Below, in pieces: positions 58,206 to 64,000 of a stretch of 64,000 bases of DNA (position 1 is its first letter; each line of letters opens with the position of its first letter). The notes beneath the pieces are model-generated. The model worked only from the letters and a program-made list of their open reading frames with translations, had not been told where the DNA came from and did not search any database. The stretch is from positions 1 through 64,000 of the forward strand of contig PEQM01000039.1 in assembly GCA_002786205.1 (NCBI GenBank), given 5' to 3'. This DNA comes from Legionella sp. Its GTDB lineage: Bacteria > Pseudomonadota > Gammaproteobacteria > Legionellales > Legionellaceae. The translations under genes and the position numbers were made by a program.

Positions 58206-59711
58206 TTAGAGTTTAGAGTGGCCAGCAAGCACTAAAGTATGGCTTACCGTTTGATGGATATACTCCAACATAGGTTTAGGGTAAACCCCCATAGCAATAA
58301 CCATGAATGCAAGTAAAACATAGGCACTTAATTCATAACCTGAAATGTCTTTCAATTGCGCCACTTTTTGGTTCGCAATGGCACCAAAAATCACTCGCTT
58401 GTACATCCATAAGGTATAGCCTGCACCGATAATTAATGTGCTTGCAGCCCAAAAAGCAACCCAAAAACCTGCCTTGATACTGCCTAAAATAACCATAAAC
58501 TCACCAACAAAGCCAGAGGTTCCTGGCAGTCCTGCATTGGCCATAGCAAATAGCATATAGAACGAAGCAAATACCGGCATGGTATTCACTACCCCACCAA
58601 AGTCACTGAGCATTCTGGTGTGCATTCGGTCATAAATATAACCAACTCCTGCAAACATGGCGCTAGAAACAAAAGCATGTGAAATCATCACCACAATAGC
58701 ACCTTCCAATACCAAACCGGCATTGGTTAATCCGCTTTTATTGGCGATGGCAAAAATAGTAAAACAACCTAAAGTGACAAAGCCCATATGCGAAATTGAA
58801 GAATAGGCAATCAAACGCTTCATGTCTTTTTGTACTATGGCAACCAATCCTATGTACACTACCGCTATCAGTGATAAGGCAACCATCACGCCTGAATACT
58901 GAGCACTGGCATCGGGGACGATAGGAAGAGTAAATCGAATAAAGCCATAACCGCCAAGTTTTAATAAAATAGCCGCCAGTACAATGGAGCCACCTGCCGG
59001 TGCTTCGGTATGCGCATCAGGCAGCCAGGTATGCACAGGAAACATAGGAATCTTGATTGCAAAACCAAGAAAGAAAGCGATAAAAATCAATGTTTGCGCT
59101 GTCATGCTTAATTTTAATGCATAAAAAGTTTCTATCTTAAAGGTTCCTGCTAAATAGCCCATAAATAAAAAGCTGGCCAGCATTAAAACCGAACCCAAAA
59201 AGGTATATAAAAAGAATTTAATTGCCGCATAAACTCTGTTATCAGAACCCCATATACCGATAATGAGGTACATTGGAATCAAGGTGGCTTCCCAGAAAAT
59301 ATAGAAAACAATGGCATCTAGCGCTGAAAAAACGCCTACCAGCAAACCTTGCATCATTAAAAAAGCGCATAAATACTGCGATACACGTTTTGTGATACTA
59401 GTCCAGGTTGCCAGAATCACAACGAGGTTAGTAAAGATGCTTAAAACGATAAGCAATAAAGACAATCCATCTATGCCTAAACTATAGCTTATCCCTACAG
59501 ATGGCATCCAGGACATTTCTTCTATGAATTGCATACCAGTCAGCGCCGTATCAAAGCCAGCGACCAATGGGATACAAAGAAGCAAGCTTAATACGACCGT
59601 AAATAAAGCCAGGTAACGGGCAATATTAGGCGTGTCATCATCTCCTGTCAGAAGAACAAAAACCCCACCAAGAATGGGTAACCAAATTAATAAATTAAGC
59701 AAATGATGCAT
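58206..59711 (-). CDS. nuoM: NADH-quinone oxidoreductase subunit M
   Basis: Second antiporter-like subunit of complex I, 501 residues. It has IFWEATLIPMYLIIG with the conserved Glu, AIKIPMFPVHTWLPDAHTEAP and DMKRLIAYSSISHMGF. It lies between nuoL and nuoN with short gaps of 16 and 18 bases. Confidence 0.97.
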   Translation of the reverse strand: MHHLLNLLIWLPILGGVFVLLTGDDDTPNIARYLALFTVVLSLLLCIPLVAGFDTALTGMQFIEEMSWMPSVGISYSLGIDGLSLLLIVLSIFTNLVVILATWTSITKRVSQYLCAFLMMQGLLVGVFSALDAIVFYIFWEATLIPMYLIIGIWGSDNRVYAAIKFFLYTFLGSVLMLASFLFMGYLAGTFKIETFYALKLSMTAQTLIFIAFFLGFAIKIPMFPVHTWLPDAHTEAPAGGSIVLAAILLKLGGYGFIRFTLPIVPDASAQYSGVMVALSLIAVVYIGLVAIVQKDMKRLIAYSSISHMGFVTLGCFTIFAIANKSGLTNAGLVLEGAIVVMISHAFVSSAMFAGVGYIYDRMHTRMLSDFGGVVNTMPVFASFYMLFAMANAGLPGTSGFVGEFMVILGSIKAGFWVAFWAASTLIIGAGYTLWMYKRVIFGAIANQKVAQLKDISGYELSAYVLLAFMVIAMGVYPKPMLEYIHQTVSHTLVLAGHSKL

Positions 59712-59726
59712 ATCCTCACCTTCTCT

Positions 59727-61700
59727 TTAGCGCGCTATAAGCCAGTATAAAAAACCCAATAAGGCCAATACCATAACGGTTACGTAATGATATAGATAGC
59801 CGCTTTGTACGGCGCGCCCTTTACTAGAAAACCACTTCACTAATTTCCCACTGCCATTAACTACCAAGCCATCAATTAGTTTTTGATCACCTACTTTATA
59901 AAAAAGTGCGCCAAACAATTTTGATCCTTTCACAAAGACCAGGTCATTAAGGCAATCAAACCCATATTTATTCAGCATGAGTTTGTAAATCAGCGAAAAT
60001 CGCTGTGCTAATATCACAGGAATAGCGGGAACAGCCATATAGCATACCCAGGCCACAAACGCACCGGCAACCGTCAACCAAAAAGTTAAGGAGGTGACTG
60101 AATGCAATGCACTGTTTAAAGGAGACACCACCTCATGGGCCAGTTTAGCCAATACATTATGCTGCGGTAATATAAACAAGGAATCACTTAGCAATACAGG
60201 CTTGCTAAACAGCATCGGCATGTAAAGGACATAACCTAATATTACCGAAGGAATCGCCAAAATAACCAAAGGCAACCAAACCACCCAAGGGGACTCATGC
60301 AAATGACTCCAGGTGTGTTCATCCATTCGAGGCTTGCCATGGAAGGTCATGAATAAAGAACGGAAGGTATAAAGTGCGGTAACCATGGCTCCGATTAGTA
60401 CACAATAATACGCATAACTACTACCAGGGATGGCCGACAGCTGCGCCGCTTCAATAATAGTATCTTTTGAATAAAAGCCAGCAAAAGGAGGAAAGGCACA
60501 CAAAGCCAGACTGCCGATCAGGGAGGTGACGTAAGTGATGGGCATTTTTTTCCACAGCCCCCCCATTTTACGCATGTCCTGCTCATGATGCATGCCAATA
60601 ATAACTGAGCCTGCGCCTAAAAATAATAAAGCCTTAAAGCAAGCATGCGTTAATAAATGAAAAATACCCGCGCTATAAGCCGAGGCCCCCATAGCAACCA
60701 TCATATAACCCAGCTGCGACAAAGTAGAATAGGCCACCACTCGTTTGATGTCATTCATAACGAGAGCCAAAAGACCGGTAAATAAAGCGCCTGTTGCGCC
60801 TATCACCAAAATGAAGCTTAATGCGGTTGTCGACAGCTCCATTAAAGGAGAAATTCTTGCCACCATGAAGACACCAGCAGTCACCATCGTTGCGGCATGA
60901 ATTAAAGCAGAAATAGGTGTAGGACCTTCCATAGACTCAGGCAGCCAGACATGAAGCGGGACTTGAGCTGATTTACCCATTGCGCCAACAAACAGCAGAA
61001 TGCAAATGACCGTCATCAAAGACCATGGATGCCCACTGAATAGCTCGATGCTTTGACTGGCCAGATACTGAGCATGCTTGAATACCGTGCTGTACTCCAC
61101 ACTCCCCGTATAGGCAAAAACCAATCCTATGCCCAGGATAAAACCAAAATCACCTACTCTATTAACCAGGAAAGCTTTTAAATTCCCTTCAATCGCGGAT
61201 TCTTTCTGATACCAAAAACCGATTAACAGGTAAGACACCAATCCTACCCCTTCCCAGCCAAAAAACAATTGCAAGAAATTATTGGCAGTCACTAACATCA
61301 GCATCATAAAAGTAAACAAAGAGATATAGCTAAAAAAGCGCTGATAGCCCTCATCATCTGCCATATAACCGATACTGTATAGATGCACCAGCAAAGAAAC
61401 AAAGTTGACTATTACCAGCATGACAACCGTCAGTGAGTCAATCAACAGGCCAATGTTAAACTCAAACGGTAATAAACCGCCACCGGTTGCCCAATGATAA
61501 ACCAGTTCATTGGAAGCAGGTAAGGCTCCAGAAAACAAAGCATAGGCAACATACAAAGAGCCTAGCAAGGATACCGTTACTAAAGCGATAGTAACCGTAT
61601 GCGCACCTTGACGACCTATTTGCTTGCGAAAGAAACCCGAAACCACAGAGCCCAACAACGGCGCCAGAATAATTATTAAACAAAGTTGATGTATACTCAC
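59727..61700 (-). CDS. nuoL: NADH-quinone oxidoreductase subunit L
   Basis: Distal antiporter-like subunit, 657 residues, with the long lateral helix region at the C-terminus. FFGWEGVGLVSYLLIGFW, KSAQVPLHVWLPESMEGPTP and DIKRVVAYSTLSQLGYMM are characteristic. It starts four bases after nuoK. Confidence 0.97.
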   Translation of the reverse strand: MSIHQLCLIIILAPLLGSVVSGFFRKQIGRQGAHTVTIALVTVSLLGSLYVAYALFSGALPASNELVYHWATGGGLLPFEFNIGLLIDSLTVVMLVIVNFVSLLVHLYSIGYMADDEGYQRFFSYISLFTFMMLMLVTANNFLQLFFGWEGVGLVSYLLIGFWYQKESAIEGNLKAFLVNRVGDFGFILGIGLVFAYTGSVEYSTVFKHAQYLASQSIELFSGHPWSLMTVICILLFVGAMGKSAQVPLHVWLPESMEGPTPISALIHAATMVTAGVFMVARISPLMELSTTALSFILVIGATGALFTGLLALVMNDIKRVVAYSTLSQLGYMMVAMGASAYSAGIFHLLTHACFKALLFLGAGSVIIGMHHEQDMRKMGGLWKKMPITYVTSLIGSLALCAFPPFAGFYSKDTIIEAAQLSAIPGSSYAYYCVLIGAMVTALYTFRSLFMTFHGKPRMDEHTWSHLHESPWVVWLPLVILAIPSVILGYVLYMPMLFSKPVLLSDSLFILPQHNVLAKLAHEVVSPLNSALHSVTSLTFWLTVAGAFVAWVCYMAVPAIPVILAQRFSLIYKLMLNKYGFDCLNDLVFVKGSKLFGALFYKVGDQKLIDGLVVNGSGKLVKWFSSKGRAVQSGYLYHYVTVMVLALLGFLYWLIAR

Positions 61701-61704
61701 AGTC

Positions 61705-62010
61705 TTAGCCCTTTAAATGATTCATTTTATCGACGTCGATAGTACCGCGATTTCTAAAAAGCAACATGACTATTGCTAGCCCAATAGCCGCTTCTGCAGC
61801 AGCTACCGTTAAGATAAAGAAAACAAAAATTTGGCCACTTATATCGTGATAAAAATGAGAAAAGGCTACAAAATTAGTGTTTACAGCAAGCAGGATAAGC
61901 TCAATGCAAACAAGCAATAAAATGATATTTTTGCGATTTAGCATAATGCCTACCAAGCCTAAGCCAAATAAAATCACACTTAATATCAGATAATAGTTAA
62001 CAGGTATCAT
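61705..62010 (-). CDS. nuoK: NADH-quinone oxidoreductase subunit K
   Basis: A 101-residue three-helix membrane subunit related to MrpC. The conserved membrane Glu residues lie in [10 protein letters not shown] and [11 protein letters not shown]. The ATG at 62010 follows GGGGAA at eight bases and gives the standard length; a longer frame from 62025 overlaps nuoJ. Confidence 0.97.
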   Translation of the reverse strand: MIPVNYYLILSVILFGLGLVGIMLNRKNIILLLVCIELILLAVNTNFVAFSHFYHDISGQIFVFFILTVAAAEAAIGLAIVMLLFRNRGTIDVDKMNHLKG

Positions 62011-62027
62011 GAATAAGTTCCCCAAGG

Positions 62028-62660
62028 TTATTTCTCTGATTTCAAACTAACTAAAGAGACCCTGTCTTCACTGCGAGTCCTTATTTGTTTCACTACATTT
62101 TGTCTTCTGGAATGAGACGCCCCACTGTGTACCAGGGTGATCGCTGAAATGATAGCAACCAGCAAAATAACTGCTGCCAGCTCAAAAGCCAATAAATAGT
62201 CAGTATATAAAACGAGACCCAAAGCTTCTGTATTAGACACCACTGCATTACTCGCATGGGTTGCCGATACATCCAGTTGGGACGTGGTTGTTACTGGCAA
62301 ACTGGGAGACTTGGTCTGCTCTGGCAATGCCATGATTAATAAGCCCGTTAAAAAGGCAACCAGCATTAAACCCAGTGGCATATAACGTAAAAAATGACCT
62401 TTTAAACTTTCTACGTCGATATTGAGCATCATGACCACGAATAAAAACAAAGTCATCACCGCACCAACATAAACCAATACCAGAATCAAAGACAAAAACT
62501 CCGCTTCTGCTAATAGCCACAAGCCTGCACTGGCAAAAAAAGTCACCACCAGAAACAGCACGCAGCGCACTGGATTATTTTGACTAATTACCATGACCGC
62601 AGATCCTATTGCCAATGCGGCAAGCAGGTAAAAAATTACTTCTATTAACAATTGATTCAT
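62028..62660 (-). CDS. nuoJ: NADH-quinone oxidoreductase subunit J
   Basis: A 210-residue membrane subunit with five segments; [22 protein letters not shown] (cited in part: [11 protein letters not shown]) and [19 protein letters not shown] are family motifs. A hydrophilic loop of about 35 residues rich in Ser and Thr separates the last segments. Confidence 0.96.
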   Translation of the reverse strand: MNQLLIEVIFYLLAALAIGSAVMVISQNNPVRCVLFLVVTFFASAGLWLLAEAEFLSLILVLVYVGAVMTLFLFVVMMLNIDVESLKGHFLRYMPLGLMLVAFLTGLLIMALPEQTKSPSLPVTTTSQLDVSATHASNAVVSNTEALGLVLYTDYLLAFELAAVILLVAIISAITLVHSGASHSRRQNVVKQIRTRSEDRVSLVSLKSEK

Positions 62661-62670
62661 AGCTCACCCA

Positions 62671-63171
62671 TTACCTGTATTTTTCATCAGCTTGACGATC
62701 TGCTGCCAACCGTGGCTCCATCATATCGCCTATAGCCAGCAATTTGTCCTTGGTCATAATATTCTGACCGCGCTCGGTATAGTGATAATGATGAATTGGA
62801 GTTACGACAATGGAATCCACCGGACAGGATTCTTCACATAAACCACAGTAAATGCACTTAAAAGTATCGACATCATAACGAGTAGTACGACGCGATCCAT
62901 CTTCTCGCTCTTCCGAATCAATGGTGATGGCCAAAGCAGGGCAAACTGCTTCGCATAATTTGCAAGCGATACAGCGTTCCTCACCATTGGCATAACGTCG
63001 TAGAGCCAATAATCCACGAAATCGAGGAGACAAAGGCGTTTGCTCTTCAGGGAATTGCACGGTCGTTTTTTTCTTGAAAAAGTACTTGCCTGTTAGTTTT
63101 AAACCAGACAAAAGCTCTAACAGAAGAAAACTGCGTACATAATGTTTTATAAATTGGTATGCTTTTTTCAT
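62671..63171 (-). CDS. nuoI: NADH-quinone oxidoreductase subunit I
   Basis: The 8-iron ferredoxin subunit carrying clusters N6a and N6b. Two full motifs are visible: [13 protein letters not shown] and [14 protein letters not shown] (about residues 67-80 and 109-121). Length 166 is typical. It follows nuoH by 18 bases. Confidence 0.98.
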   Translation of the reverse strand: MKKAYQFIKHYVRSFLLLELLSGLKLTGKYFFKKKTTVQFPEEQTPLSPRFRGLLALRRYANGEERCIACKLCEAVCPALAITIDSEEREDGSRRTTRYDVDTFKCIYCGLCEESCPVDSIVVTPIHHYHYTERGQNIMTKDKLLAIGDMMEPRLAADRQADEKYR

Positions 63172-63189
63172 CGGCTTCTCGTTAGACTA

Positions 63190-64000
63190 TCAAAACCAAG
63201 GCTTCAGGTGACAAAGAACCATCAAAGCCGTTACTATTACCCAGACAATGGTGACCGGAATCAACACCTTCCATCCCAAGCGCATGAGCTGATCATATCT
63301 ATAACGAGGAAAGGTCGCCCTAACCCACAAATAGACGAATAAAAAGAAACTAATCTTTAATAAAAGCCAAGCTATTCCAGGGACGACATAAAATACGTCT
63401 TGCAAGAAAGGCACGCCTTCAAACGGAGAAAGCCAGCCACCAAGGAATACTATAGCCAATACCGTAGAGATTAATATCATACTTACGTATTCAGCCAAGA
63501 AGAACAAGGTAAAGCCTATTCCTGAGTATTCAACATGAAAACCGGCGACAATTTCAGACTCCCCTTCTGCCATATCAAAAGGCGCTCTATTGGTCTCGGC
63601 AATACCCGCTATCCAAAATACCAAAAATAAAGGAAATAAGGGCACAAACCACCAGTGCCATAATCCGCCTTTTTGGGAAAGGACTATGTCAGTCAAATTC
63701 ATGCTGCCAGCAGCGATTAAGGCACCTACGAAAGCAAACCCCATGGCAATTTCATAAGAAACGGTCTGCGCCGCACTACGTAAAGAACCAAACATCGCAT
63801 ATTTGGAATTTGATGCCCAGCCCGCAATCAATACCCCATAGACACCGAGCGAACTCATGGCAAAAAGATAAAGCATTCCCGCATTGATATTGGCTAAAAC
63901 CATGCCTTGATCAAAGGGAATTACCGCCCAACCTATCAATGCGGGAACCATAGAAAATAATGGCGCCACTATAAACAAATACTTGTTTGATTTTGTCGGG
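63190..64000 (-). CDS. nuoH: NADH-quinone oxidoreductase subunit H, 5' end outside window
   Basis: Membrane subunit at the quinone site. About 269 C-terminal residues are inside the window and the frame continues through the edge as [13 protein letters not shown]; full-length NuoH has about 340 residues, so roughly 70 are missing. [21 protein letters not shown] and [13 protein letters not shown] are invariant motifs. The upstream nuo genes are expected just beyond the window. Confidence 0.97.
   Translation of the reverse strand, partial: PTKSNKYLFIVAPLFSMVPALIGWAVIPFDQGMVLANINAGMLYLFAMSSLGVYGVLIAGWASNSKYAMFGSLRSAAQTVSYEIAMGFAFVGALIAAGSMNLTDIVLSQKGGLWHWWFVPLFPLFLVFWIAGIAETNRAPFDMAEGESEIVAGFHVEYSGIGFTLFFLAEYVSMILISTVLAIVFLGGWLSPFEGVPFLQDVFYVVPGIAWLLLKISFFLFVYLWVRATFPRYRYDQLMRLGWKVLIPVTIVWVIVTALMVLCHLKPWF

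Overview
The window looks like a chromosomal segment of a Legionella-type gammaproteobacterium. It is moderately AT-rich and carries classic gammaproteobacterial housekeeping clusters in conserved order: ffs-dnaX-ybaB-recR, nnr-tsaE-amiC-mutL-miaA, rplM-rpsI, sspA-sspB, thrS-infC-rpmI-rplT-pheS-pheT-ihfA, hemC-hemD-hemX-hemY, metY-rimP-nusA-infB-rbfA-truB-rpsO-pnp and nuoH-N. Interspersed are genes resembling Dot/Icm effectors. The most telling is a PPP-fold phosphatase with the unusual WipA/WipB-type motifs. I infer the taxon from protein character and gene order; no database was consulted. I saw no insertion sequence, phage gene or CRISPR array.

Layout. 0.3-3.9 kb (+): 4.5S RNA, DNA polymerase III tau/gamma, YbaB, RecR and a DUF547 lipoprotein-like secreted protein. 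4.2-9.9 kb: a GT39 membrane glycosyltransferase (+) converges on a minus-strand set: WipA/WipB-like phosphatase, a GT2-GtrA polyprenyl-phosphate glycosyltransferase and a CorB/CorC-type transporter. 10-13.7 kb: Ppa, HinT, FolE, a membrane diguanylate cyclase and a DUF2490 protein. 14-21.2 kb (-): a tightly overlapping operon runs from nnr through miaA, followed by a zinc-finger protein and an LPS heptosyltransferase. 21.3-31.3 kb (-): stringent starvation proteins, ribosomal proteins and the thrS-to-ihfA translation cluster with a tRNA-Val upstream. 31.6-36.3 kb: a PbgA/YejM-like membrane sulfatase-fold protein, then a compact divergent regulatory region and an operon of HTH regulator, unknown protein and MFS transporter. 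36.3-41.9 kb (-): PpiB, Tgt, a 926-residue orphan effector candidate, DsbB and a cytochrome c5-like protein. 42-46 kb (+): heme biosynthesis genes. 46.1-47.4 kb (-): a second effector candidate with a possible permuted papain-like N-terminus. 47.7-64 kb (-): RNA metabolism and translation operon, initiator tRNA and complex I genes, with nuoH cut by the window edge.

Points of interest beyond routine annotation. First, 33660-33942 appears to hold a promoter-to-terminator small RNA of about 146 nt with three GGA motifs, one in a hairpin loop, plus a perfect palindromic operator and a promoter for the neighbouring HTH gene. Second, there are three effector-like genes, two of them without a family I recognise. 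Third, terminator-like hairpins sit directly in front of both thrS and pheS, suggesting attenuation. Fourth, infC starts with ATT. Fifth, petABC is not found between rpsI and sspA, where many relatives carry it.
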